From positions 13,259,398 to 13,323,397 of the forward strand of contig NC_052618.1 of the NCBI RefSeq assembly GCF_016545825.1: a stretch of DNA of 64,000 nucleotides. Direction: 5' to 3'. The position numbers and the translations under genes are program-made. The notes under the pieces are model-generated. The model was not told where the DNA came from. It saw only the letters and a program-made list of their open reading frames with translations, and ran no database searches. The stretch is from Eucalyptus grandis. Lineage: Eukaryota > Streptophyta > Magnoliopsida > Myrtales > Myrtaceae. Shown one piece after another: positions 23,755 to 33,266 of the stretch (within the stretch, counting starts at the first letter, position 1; every line of letters starts with the position of its first letter).

Positions 23755-24591
23755 GACTTTCCCAACTTGGAGAAACTTTTATTAGTCAATAACAATATTC
23801 AGATGATACAAGATGGAAATTTTTCGGATGACATGTTCAGCAAGCTAAAAGCACTAACACTAGCATGCTTTCATGATAAAAAGGCTGCCTTTCCTTCCAT
23901 ATTCCTCCTAGAGAGATTTCAGAATTTACAAAGCCTTGAAGTCTTATGTAGCTCCTTTGAAGATTTATTCCCGAACAAGGGCTTGTTGAAGAAAGGAAAC
24001 ATCCGGTGCTTGAAAATTTAAGAGAACTTAAGTTGAACAAGCTACACAACTTAAAGTGTGTGTGGAGAGAAGACTCTTTAGTGTCGAAAATTCTTCAGAG
24101 CATCGAAACATTTCAGGTTTGGGATTGTCCCTGTTTGACAACAATATTTCCAACCGAGACATCCTTCCAGAATCTGACAAATTTAGAGGTGAAGAATTCC
24201 TCTAGATTGGTACATCTAATAACGACTTCAGCAGTCACAAATTTGGTACATCTCAATGGATATGACTATAATAGGATGTGAAAGAATGAAAGAAGTAGTG
24301 GCCGACGATGGAAACAAAGAAGGAAAAGTGATTTCTTTTGAAAAGCTAGAATGGTTGACACTTGAACATCTGCCAAACTTAGAATGCTTCTCTTCCATCC
24401 CAAGTTGCATCTTTAGGTTCCCATCCTTATGGATTATTGAAGTGGAAGAGTGTCCAAAAATGAAGACCTTTTCTAAGGGTACACTAAGCACACCAGAACT
24501 AGTTGGTGTGTCATTGTTCAGATACAAGTCGGAAGGGAATTGGGAGAAGGGTGATGATCTCAATACAACCATACAGAAGTTAGCAGCATAA
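23755..24591 (+). pseudogene. LRR exon 8, terminal (CC-NBS-LRR type), two frameshifts
   Basis: Starts GAC TTT CCC AAC TTG GAG AAA after GACAG (phase 0) and ends with a TAA at 24589-24591. Segments: DFPNLEKLLLVNNNIQMI, LKALTLACFHDKKAAFPS, LQSLEVLCSSFEDLFPNKG, LRELKLNKLHNLKCVW, IETFQVWDCPCLTTIFPTE, LTNLEVKNSSRLVHLITTSA, MTIIGCERMKEVVADDG, LEWLTLEHLPNLECFSSIPS, SLWIIEVEECPKMKTFSKG and the closing DDLNTTIQKL. The ending matches exon 5, so both are the 'long' 3' module. Shifts occur at about 24003 (CCGG where CCAGG would restore frame) and about 24258. Both are compatible with losses at CAG sites, so the exon may be intact in reality. Confidence 0.85.
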
Positions 24592-25649
24592 ATCAATGCA
24601 CATAGAATTGGTACATCATTCTCTCATCCATTTTTTTTTTCCTTTAGTCTTTCGGCAGCACCGCAACTTTTTAAAATTTTTCTTTTTGTGACTTTTCTAT
24701 TATTGATTTCGTCAAATCAACATCACCGTCAACCCTATCGATGGATCTCGGCTCATCCTTAACTGAACAGTAGGAAGCAAAGCGGGTCTCTCCTTCTCCT
24801 TCTCCTTCTTGACGCCAAAGGCTCTTTCTCCATCTTTCTTCTTCTTCTTCCTCCTCGTGGAGCGAAATTGGGGAAGCCTCTGCTGCCTTCACAAAGGACG
24901 GAGCAAAAATGAAGCATCAGGAATTGCCAGGACTGCGAGAAGCGAAGCTGCAATTAGCGGAGCGGAGCCAAGTAGATTCAACCAGACGCTGTCGTTGTCG
25001 CCGTCGTCACCGCCGGAGGAGGCACAACCGAGTCTGGACAGTTAGTCGTCCACTCACTTCATCAAAGAAGAAGAAGATCACACTCTCTCTCCGCATCTGT
25101 ATCCGACAAATCGTAAGTTCATGTTTCTTCCGATTTCGGTGTATTATTGTGCGTGAATTAGGGCTCTCTTCTTCAAATTCGTTCCACATTCGAGTCTAAA
25201 AACAGAGTTACTCAAACAAGCAATATATTGCCCTTAAATCTACATCTTCTGTGCTTCCCTCCCGAGCATTGGCGAGATTTCTGCATGTTTGAGCTCTCAT
25301 AGATGGAGATGATATATTGTGTTCAGGGTCTCATGTTGAAATTTCTTTGGGTAGAGATATCTCTGTAACATTGGGTACAAATTCTATCAGGAAAAAGGGA
25401 GAAATCATGGAACTTGAAAATATTCCGAGAATTTTATGCGTTGTCAAAAATCTGAAAAGTCACTTTTATGCCTTGATCGTAATATAGTCTGGACTGTCTG
25501 AGAAATCACTTGTAATCTTGATTGGTTAAGTGATGCTGGAAGGATAAAATTTATTTCCAATTTATGCTAAAATCTTTTTCATAGCAAGTCAAACTAATGA
25601 AGTGTACTTAAAACTGTCTCTAAAGTTGTCGTTTTTTAAGTACAGGCAG
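24592..25649. other. Leader-like CT-rich stretch, no recognised exon
   Basis: 24770-25100 is CT-rich, then GA-rich, with short frames on both strands that match nothing known. It looks like the 5' leader and promoter of a gene reading rightwards, which fits the B3-type pieces that begin at 25650. No first-B3 exon is recognisable before them. Confidence 0.35.
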
Positions 25650-25860
25650 GTCCAAACATTCAAGCAGATTGAGGCATCCTGAGCTGGTTTATTATGGTCC
25701 CATTCACCCAAGGCCTCTCACTGCTCTTACATCGGCCAACAAATTTCAAACGGTGCATCCCTTTTTCAAAGGTTGTGATGAGGCCCTCTTATGTTTAGTT
25801 TGGCTTGGTATGATCCCACGCTTCGCATGTCTGAAAATCAAACATATGGATGCTGTTTAC
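25650..25860 (+). pseudogene. B3 (VRN1/REM-type) linker exon remnant, unit 1
   Basis: After GCAG the sequence corresponds to the linker exon between B3 domains of VRN1-like proteins: HPRPLTAL, then ANKFQTVHPFFK and, in a shifted frame, VVMRPSYV. The same linker recurs at 27632, 28771, 31443 and about 54655. The frame is broken by indels. VRN1/REM proteins are plant nuclear DNA-binding proteins with one or more B3 domains. Confidence 0.6.
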
Positions 25861-26815
25861 ATCTTTGCTTATACTATAGTTTATAACCAAGTTGACTTAA
25901 TGTAGTAAACCACATGACATGTTATTTTCCTTGAACTGTTCATGGGTATATGCTTAAAACCAGGTATATATCTTAACAATGAAGTAGTTGAAGTGGGGAA
26001 AAGAATGAAAGGACAGTTATTAGGACATTAGCTGGTGGTCGAGGTTCGAAAAGGAGACAGTTCTCTCCTTTTATGTGGATAGATGTTTTGGAAAGCAATT
26101 GTTGAGGCAAGTGTCAAGAATTAGAATCCAAGTACTCTTATATGGAGAAATTTGACAATGATATTTAATGTTGTAAAAGTAGAATATGTATGTAAATCAC
26201 ACAAGGAGACTAGTTGATACGCACAAGCATATTGCAAAGAATGTTGCTCCCCCAGTGACTAAAGGGAAAGACCTGAAAGATAAAGGGTTGGCTAGTTATG
26301 ATTTTGAAGTTTCATTGTAGATCTTGATGACTCATAATTTTAATGTCAAACAGGAGATACTGTTTTATTCTGTTACATTAATAAGATATTTGAGAAAAAA
26401 AGATGAGTTTACTTTGTCAAATTGAATTAGTAGTTTGATAAAATTTGAGCTGCAAGTTGAAAGAATGGAACAGCTTAGATTAAATTTTCACTTCCATCAA
26501 TGTTCTGGTCATTGATGTCTTTGCCTTTTCCCCTGCACTTGTGGTTTGTGTGGCTGAAATTCATGGTCTCAAATATATATAGGACAGGGAAGGCTTTTTC
26601 TGGTTATGTACCCTATTGCACTCCAGGAGCGTATATCTTGACACTTGACTTTGGGTTGCAAGTTGAGATTGTTTACTAGCATTATATGGTTTATTGTCAA
26701 TTGAAACTACTGAAACTAGCAACTACTGCCTTAAATTCATGCTGTGTGATTAGATTCTCTCATTAGTGTATGCTTATGTTTTGGTCTTTCCTCACCATAA
26801 TTTGGTTGTAAACAG

Positions 26816-27062
26816 GGACACTGCTCCTGTTCAATTCATCAGGCAACATAATCAGGAAAACAAGAAAATTGCAACTCTTAGGTATTCAGACATGTTGTGG
26901 ACATTGAAGCTCAGGAGCCGTGGATGTGGACGCGGGGCTTTTTTTTTCTGCTGGTTGGCCCACATTTGCTAGAGAAGCTTATCTGCATGTAGGAGATGTT
27001 GTGTGTTTGAGCTCATTAATAGGGAGGATGTGTGTTCAAAGTCTACATTTCCACTAGAGCTG
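26816..27062 (+). pseudogene. B3 domain exon (VRN1/REM-type), unit 1
   Basis: After AACAG the exon reads TAPVQFIRQHNQENKKIATL and RYSDMLWTLKLRS, then shifts frame after a T-rich stretch (26938-26948) into SAGWPTFAREAYLHVGD-like residues and VCLSS/VFEL. This is the B3 order: N-terminal strand with a P.eF motif, the LW.V strand, GW..F...N.L..GD and VFEL. Donor-like GTAAGG at 27063. The frameshift inside the G/C plus T8 tract makes it non-functional as written. Confidence 0.7.
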
Positions 27063-27631
27063 GTAAGGACTTGGTTTACATTGATTGAAATGAACTCTGG
27101 TAGTGTCACTTTGGCTCATCCGAAATAAATCTTGTATTCATAGTTATATCTCCTTTGGTTAGCCTTGGTGAATCAATGAAGTATACTTCTTCCATTCCCA
27201 TTGTGTTTGTGAGGTTCGCAATAATCCAGATGCTCACTCATTAATGCAGCATCCCAAATCTAAATGAACCAAAAAAGATGTGATTCAAGATTAGAGCGAA
27301 AATTAAAACCTGAAATGCTCATCATGAGAATTCAGAGGTGTGACTTGTTGGTTTCTAAGTTATGCTTATGTGTACAACCTCACATTCTTTTTCTTAGTCT
27401 CTCTCCAAAATTTTGAAATTCTCCTAACAATCTTTTTGTATATTGATTTGGTGGCATTACGATTTAGGAGGTGCTAAGTGTAGTAATCAGTTGTGTCTAA
27501 CGTGAAGAACATGTAGACGTTAGTACCATGATCACAGGGACTGATGTGTAAATCATTGTAACTCAATACAAGGTTGACAGTGGTACCTATAAGAATTCTC
27601 CTTTTTCTTTTGTGCGTGTTGAACCAAACAG

Positions 27632-27784
27632 TCTAAATGTCAAGTAGGCCTCCTGAGCAAGTTTTCCATGGTTCCACATGTCCATGGCCTCGCATTGCTC
27701 TTGGAAAAACTAGAGAATTTGAATTGGAGTATATCCACTTTTGAAATTGGTGATGTAGCCACTTTTATTAAGAAGAGAACTGCA
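27632..27784 (+). pseudogene. B3 linker exon remnant, unit 2
   Basis: Follows AACAG and ends before GTAAGG. It holds PPEQVFHGSTCPWPRIAL-like and EKTREFELEY-like residues spread over two frames, the same linker as at 25650 and 28771. Broken by several indels. Confidence 0.55.
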
Positions 27785-28334
27785 GTAAGGGCCTATGTCC
27801 TTTCATAATTGGCATATCTCAACCATGATGCCATCTACATCTTGCCCTATAGTCTAATGTTTTCCCATGTTGTTTTGGTTTTTACTGGAGATGTTATTTT
27901 CTTTGAAATGTTTATGGCTTTATGTGTAAAATCGGGGCAGTTTTGATTTTGAATTTTTTTTTTTTAATTATGGATTCAGAAGATTACAGATTCTTAAATA
28001 ATAGATTGTACTTTTCTCATTAATCAGGTGTAAAGAAGATTGCTTTATTCATAGACTAAGAGGATGTGGTGGACATGATCAGTGTTAGCAACTCCTGAAG
28101 CGTTACCATGACAGTTCAAAAATTGTGTACATTATTGTAGAGTCTATGAGCACTGTATTGAGACATTTTAACTTCAAATTGCAGGTTGGGATTGAAGACT
28201 TCTATCAGCCAGTTAGCACTGTTAATTGAATTTCCTGAAACTAGTAAATACTAGCGTATATTAACATTTTGTTTGCCTTTTCTCTTTATTGTTTGTTTGT
28301 ATTTAATCTTTTCCTCATCATGCTACATTGGCAG

Positions 28335-28579
28335 AGTGTTCCTTGTGAATTCATAAAGAAGTACATTCAGAAGAACCAGCAAATTGCTACTCTTAGGTAT
28401 TTGAACAAATCACGGCTGGTGCAGGTCAAGACCTATCAACACCATTATCCAGCAAACAACTCTGTGGTTGCCTCATGTTGGTGAGAGAAGCTTATCTGGA
28501 TGAAGGGGATGTCTGCATGTTTGAGCTCTCATTGATATGGATGATTTTCTGGTCAAAATCTCCATCGCCAATTATGCTT
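28335..28579 (+). pseudogene. B3 domain exon (VRN1/REM-type), unit 2
   Basis: After TTGGCAG: SVPCEFIKKYIQKNQQIATL, RYLNKSRLVQVKTYQHHYPA, and after a shift near 28450-28480 REAYLDEGDVCMFEL and DDFLVKISI; donor GTAAGG at 28580. This is the clearest B3 sequence in the cluster: the PxEF start, the W/V strand, L-x-x-GDVCMFEL and a hydrophobic closing strand. The conserved GW..F motif is degraded to GGCLMLV-like residues by the shift. A copy of this exon type occurs four times between 26.8 and 31.4 kb. Confidence 0.75.
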
Positions 28580-28770
28580 GTAAGGACCTCATTTAGGTCG
28601 ATTGAGGTGAACATTGGAAGCTTCACTTGAGGCTGTAGATTAGTGAAGCAATTTCTGCCTCATTTATTCAGTTGCAACAAATCAATTGAAAGTGCGCTTG
28701 CTTTTGGCTTTGCTTCTCTTTCTTGACCTACTTACAGTCTTATCAGAATTCTCTTTTTTCTTTTGTCTAG

Positions 28771-28925
28771 GTCACAACAGATAAGTCATGAGTGTCCAGT
28801 GAGCCCTCCTGAGCAAGTTTTTTCATGATTCCAAGTGTCCAAGGCCCCTCACTGCCCTTGAGAAAGCTAGAGAATTCAAATGGGAGTATCACTTTTTCCA
28901 AATAGTGACTAAGAAAGAAGTGGCG
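28771..28925 (+). pseudogene. B3 linker exon remnant, unit 3
   Basis: Follows TCTAG and ends before GTAAGG. CPRPLTALEKAREFKWEY and FFQIVTKKEVA are recoverable across two frames. Matches the linkers at 27632 and 31443, showing that the tandem unit is linker exon + intron + B3 exon. Confidence 0.6.
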
Positions 28926-29945
28926 GTAAGGCCCAAATCTCCATTCATAATTGACATATCTCAATTAGGCATGCCACCTATTCTATATATATGCACCCCA
29001 CCATGCAATTGTTTCCCACTTTAATTTGGTTTTTATAGAAACACAGGATATGTTATCTTCCTCGAAGTGATCATGGCTATATTTTTAAAACAGGCGTCTT
29101 AACAACTGAATAAAGGGACTAGGGAAAAACAATGAGTCGGAATAGTAATCAGGAAATAACCTAGTGACAGGTGGGTGCAGAGACAAGATCAGAGTCTTGA
29201 GAAAGGCAATAACAACCATAAGTTAGGAATTTAATGGTTTTTAATTGAAGTATAAATTCCTCCCAAAGATGACTACTTGGTACTTTCTCTTGCTGCCTAG
29301 GCTTGGGAATAAGAGGTGACACGAAATGTCCAGCTTAAGCCATAGCTACTGCAACAGGCCTAGGCTTGGCATGACTGAGCTCACTGCAATAGCACGGCAA
29401 CACTAGTCGAGTATTGCTCCCTAGCAACAAATGGTTTACAAGAGCTCCTATTGCAAGCAGGTTCAAACTTGTGGTTGGAAATGAAGGGAAGGTAGTGCGG
29501 CCTAGACCTCAAAAATTAGTGCCACCAACTCGATGGTATGAAAAGAAGAAAAGAATATCACTTCTTTTTGGCCAGGCAGAAGAAGATCACTTACTTTTTG
29601 TGTATATGTGTCCATTTAGGACCCGATGTGCAGCTTTTCATGTTTGCTCGATGCATATTGCAATGCAAGATTGGTGACTCAGATATTCACCAGATTCAGC
29701 ATGTCTCTATATTGATTACGTGTATTTAATGTAGAGTCTAAGAGCACAGGATTGTGATATTCTGATTTCAGATTGCAAGTTGTGATTAAAGGCCATCTCA
29801 TCAAGCCTTTTAGACTGCTAATATGGACTTTGGAAACTAACAACTACTAGCATAGATGTACATCTTGTTTGCCTTTTCGCTTTGGTGTATGCTTACATTC
29901 CTATGTCTTATCATATATCAGCTGGTCAAATGTCTTCATGGGCAG
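28926..29945 (+). other. Intron-like stretch of B3 unit 3 with a second linker copy
   Basis: 29265-29430 resembles 31575-31740 (TGACTACTTGGT.CTTTCT..TGCTGCCTA..CTTGGGAA.AAGAGG...), that is, the part just downstream of the linker exon in the last unit. Short frames at 29414-29729 match no known protein. The block ends in intron sequence shared by all units (ATTGCAAGTTG...GAAACTA.CAACTACTAGC). Confidence 0.5.
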
Positions 29946-30175
29946 AGCGTTCCTTATGAATTCATAAATACATGCATTCAAGAAAACCAGCAAATTGTGG
30001 CTCTTGGGTACTCGGACACATTGTGGCCGGTGACCATCAGGACCTATTGATGCTGTAGCAAACTTCTGTGTTGGTTGGTCCAAGTTTGTGAGCCAAACCT
30101 GTCTTGAGTGAAGGGGATGTCTGCGTGTTTGAGCTCAATGATAGGGACAATGTTTAGGTTGAACTGGGATTTACA
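29946..30175 (+). pseudogene. B3 domain exon (VRN1/REM-type), unit 3
   Basis: After GGGCAG: SVPYEFINTCIQENQQIVAL, GYSDTLWPVTIRTY, then a TGA at 30048-30050. Past the stop, shifted frames give LSEGDVCVFEL-like residues (near 30105-30135) and DRDNV. Same B3 exon as in units 1, 2 and 4, disrupted by the stop and by indels. Confidence 0.7.
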
Positions 30176-30439
30176 TTGGAAGCCACTTTAGGCCTTATAC
30201 TACTTGAAAGCAATTTCTGCCATTATTCTGTTGTGATGAAACGAGCTAAAAGTGCACTTATATTTGTAAGCGTGCTCTTTTTTGATCTTGTTATGATCTT
30301 ATCATTTCTAGGCCTGCACACATTTCCTACTTTGGGTATCTCTGTTGAGCTTGTCATGCTTTTATCATTGCCTTTTTGGAAAGGATCTCCGGTTCAGCAC
30401 TCGCCTTGGTTCTAGGTTACTGAACCTGGTCTTGTATTA

Positions 30440-30663
30440 CAAAAGAATGTCAAAAGTGACCTGTTTTAGTTCTAGAAGGGATGTGGAAAATTATGCAGCA
30501 TACCATCCCTCATGGTCACCTGATAGTTTTCAAATATGGGAGAGACAGACTCTATACTCATGTAATTATATTTGATAAAAGTGCTTATATAGATACATTA
30601 TCCCCAAGCAGTGATGAAATTGAAAACCCAGAGAGTGAATTCAATATAAATCTTGCCCTATAG
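30440..30663 (+). pseudogene. First-type (N-terminal) B3 domain remnant of a VRN1-like protein
   Basis: Open to a TAG at 30661-30663. The readable core is HTIPHGHLIVFKYGRD, THVIIFDKSAYIDTLSP and EIENPESEF. In VRN1-like proteins the first B3 domain ends with a ySi.hGhflvFrYeG..F.V.IFD.sa.EI pattern followed by an acidic linker, which fits here. It sits between second-type B3 copies, so the units were rearranged or came from more than one gene. Confidence 0.65.
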
Positions 30664-31121
30664 TCCACTGTTTTCCCAAATTGTTGTGGTTATTCATTGG
30701 AATCACATGGATGTTATTTTCCTTTAAGTGTTAATGGCTATATGTGTAAAATTTTGGTTTTGAAATTTCATTTTGTTAATTTATGGATTCATAAGATTAC
30801 CAATTTTAAAACCAAAGATTATATTTTATTTTTTTTATACTAATTAGGGGTACAGAACATCACTATTATTCATAGGCTAAGAGGATGTGGTTCAAAATAG
30901 AATACACTGTTGTAGAGTCTATGAGCACTGTCCTAAGACATTTTGACTTCAGATTGCCAATTGAGGATCAGTTAAGACTATTGATCGACTGTTGATTGAA
31001 ACTCCTAAAGCTAATAAATACAAGCATTTATTTACATTTTGTTTGCCTTTTCTCTTTATTGTTCGTTTGTATTTATTCTTTTCCTCATCATATATTGGTT
31101 CACAAATATCTACTTCAGTAA

Positions 31122-31357
31122 GAGTGTTTTCCTTGCGAATTCATAAAGAGATACATTTATAAGAACCAGCAAATTGTGACTTAGGTATTTAGACAAATCA
31201 TGGTTGGTGCAGCTCAAGACATCTGTTATCCGGCAAACCTCTCTGGTGGTTGGCCCACGTTTGTGAGAGAAGATAGTCTGAATGAAGGGGTTTCCTTGTG
31301 TTTGAGCTCATTGATAGCGACAATTTTATGGTCAAAGTCTCCATCTGGATACTGCTA
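31122..31357 (+). pseudogene. B3 domain exon (VRN1/REM-type), unit 4
   Basis: Spells CEFIKRYIYKNQQIV and then, over shifted frames, WLVQLKTSVIRQTSLV, GWPTFVREDSLNEG, VCVFEL and DNFMVKVSIW, with donor-like GTAAGA at 31358. Parallel to unit 2 along its whole length, with additional single-base shifts (for example TGACTTAGG where unit 2 has TGCTACTCTTAGG). Confidence 0.65.
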
Positions 31358-31442
31358 GTAAGAACCTCACTTACTTTTGGATTTGCTTCTCCTATTTGAT
31401 CCAGTTACAATCTTACCAGAATCATCTTTTTCTTTTGGGCAG

Positions 31443-31680
31443 GTCAGGAAAAACAGTGTAAATGTCCAGGAAGCCTTCCTGCGCAGCATTTTCATGGTTC
31501 CAAGTGCCCAAGGCCTCTCACTGCTCGTGAGAAAGCTAGGGAATTCAAATTGGAGTATTCCTTTTTTCCAAACGGTGACTACTTGGTGCTTTCTATGGCT
31601 GCCTAAACTTGGGAAGAAGAGGCGGCGCAATATGTCTAGCTTAAATACTGCATCATTCCTAGGCTTGGGATGATTGAGCA
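31443..31680 (+). pseudogene. B3 linker exon remnant, last unit
   Basis: After GGGCAG: NSVNVQEAFLRSIFMVPSAQ and, in another frame, CPRPLTAREKAREFKLEY, FFPNGDYLVLSMAA and KKRRRNM-like basic residues. The longest linker copy, reaching a basic, possibly nuclear-localising, tail. No following B3 exon. Confidence 0.55.
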
Positions 31681-31885
31681 TTACAACAGCAACACTAGTC
31701 GGATACCGTTCCCTTTGCAACAACTGTTTCAACTAGGCTAGGCATTCGTTAAAGTGACCATAAAAAAGCTCCCAGGTGAGCATGTAACTTTAAATTAAAA
31801 CGAATTCCCATAGGTCCCATATGATCTCTCAAGATTTTGATAGTTCTGGGTGTAGTGATCTAGTAGTCATTCAAGCATGAAATTC

Positions 31886-32128
31886 TTACAACCGATCTAA
31901 TCCACTTTGAGTATGGAAGATCATCCAAAGTAAACCTGACCTTTGTTTCATATGTGGTTCCCAAAATATCTTGGGAAGAATTTTAGGATCAAGGATAAAT
32001 GCACTAGCTTTGGTATCAATAATTGCGATGACCTGGATAGGCATATCATACTTAGTGGGTATGATATGTATGGGTAGATATGAATATAGTTCATATGAGT
32101 ATTTTCTCCAAAAGTACACTTTTCTCAA
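31886..32128 (-). pseudogene. Possible endogenous pararetrovirus (caulimovirid) protease fragment
   Basis: The minus-strand frame contains MPIQVIAIIDTKASAFILDP and ILPKIFWEPHMKQ. The order 'hydrophobic strand, IDTGA-like, ..ILDPKILP..W.PH' resembles the aspartic protease of plant Caulimoviridae such as florendovirus-type elements common in angiosperm genomes. The catalytic DTGA is changed to DTKA and the frame is short and isolated, so it is dead. Sequence to about 32300 may belong to the same insert. Alternative: a retroelement protease of another family. Assignment by motif only. Confidence 0.4.
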
Positions 32129-32873
32129 CTTTTAAGAGTATCACGAAATTTAAGTGTAGTTCATTATCTTCTCTTATTCTTTCATGAATTTTTACTTTTG
32201 CATTGATCTTCACGAGAGCAATCACTTTAATAGAAGAATGAGATATTAAATCTAGTAGGCGAATTGTTTTTAATTAAACTTGGAATGTGAAATTTGTTTT
32301 TCTTTATTCAACCCCTCTTGATTGCCTAGTGACTCCAAACCACTCTACGAGACTTCCCCAAATGTATAATATCCAATAATGAAATAAAGAAAAAGAAATT
32401 GACGTAACAATTGGCTTCTTGCATAAAAATATACAGAGTAAATAAAAAATAAAAATGATGAAATTATAAACTCTCACATTTTCTAAATAGTGAAGTTTGT
32501 CATGCAATTCAAGTTACGAAAGCGCATTGCTCTTCAGAAAAGCTTCTAAACTTACATATATTCTGATAATTTGATGAGAACAATATACCCTTTTTTTTGT
32601 TATCAAGGAGTAGAAAAGGAAAAGGAAAGACAAGAAAGCAAGAGAATAAAAATAAAAATAAAAATAAAAATAAATTATTCTTTGCCATGCCAAATCTAAC
32701 CTAATGGTGAACAAGGGTCAACATGATACAACCTCTCTTATATAACCACAAGATTCTCATATGCTCTCCTCTATTCATTACTTGTCAACATTTGAAGACT
32801 TGATATAGTATATGGGATCCTTTTCTCTAAAGATGGACTCACGGTCTCGTCGAAATACAAAAGAATCGATTAA
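32129..32873. other. AT-rich spacer with (AAATAA)n-like tract
   Basis: No gene recognised. A short A/T simple repeat (AATAAA-type, about five copies) lies at about 32645-32674. The right edge is the 3' flank of the Gnk2-like pseudogene. Confidence 0.5.
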
Positions 32874-33266
32874 TCACTTAATAAATTCATATTGCTCATA
32901 TCTAATTCTACAGTCAAAAAGCTAAAATTGTGCACCGAGCATGCACAACTCTTTAATTTGACCACAAGCGAAATCCATGCAAGTAGTGCAATCTGATTGT
33001 GCCAGCCTGATGGCACACGTTCCTCGACCAAAGCATTTGGCATTGCCGTATGAAGCACTGATGTAGTGGTTGAATCCTCGGGTTGCAGTGTTGGACCTCA
33101 AATCGGTCATGACTTGATCCAAAGCTTGTGCATAATCGTCTGGATACTGCACGTCGTTGTATATCTTGTAGATAAGTGTCACGTCTGGGTCAGTTTTTAT
33201 GAGACTTGGACCCTATAGAAGCCCCCTGAACATAAGTGGGAGTGTATGTGATGTGGACAAGGTCAT
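32874..33266 (-). pseudogene. Gnk2/DUF26 secreted antifungal-type protein, copy 1, with premature stops
   Basis: One frame runs from an ATG at 33264-33266 to a TGA at 32874-32876 (about 130 codons). It carries the Gnk2 signature: DVTLIYKIYNDVQY, DDYAQALDQVMTDLRS, ASYGNAKCFGRGTC, the C-x8-C-x2-C block CAIRLAQSDCTTC, and LFDCRIRYEQYEF. Two in-frame stops interrupt it: TAG after the signal-like leader (about 33213-33215), and TAG at 32922-32924 in GAQF*LFDC, where the intact copy has Gln. The first conserved Cys of the domain appears to be Tyr here (IYNDV versus VCNGA). Gnk2-type proteins are secreted mannose-binding antifungal proteins. Paralog of 52448-52849. Confidence 0.85.

Noticed and set aside
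24671..25199. Glu/Arg-rich frames on both strands near 24.7-25.2 kb
   Set aside because: Purine/pyrimidine-rich leader sequence; no family resemblance and no conservation cue.
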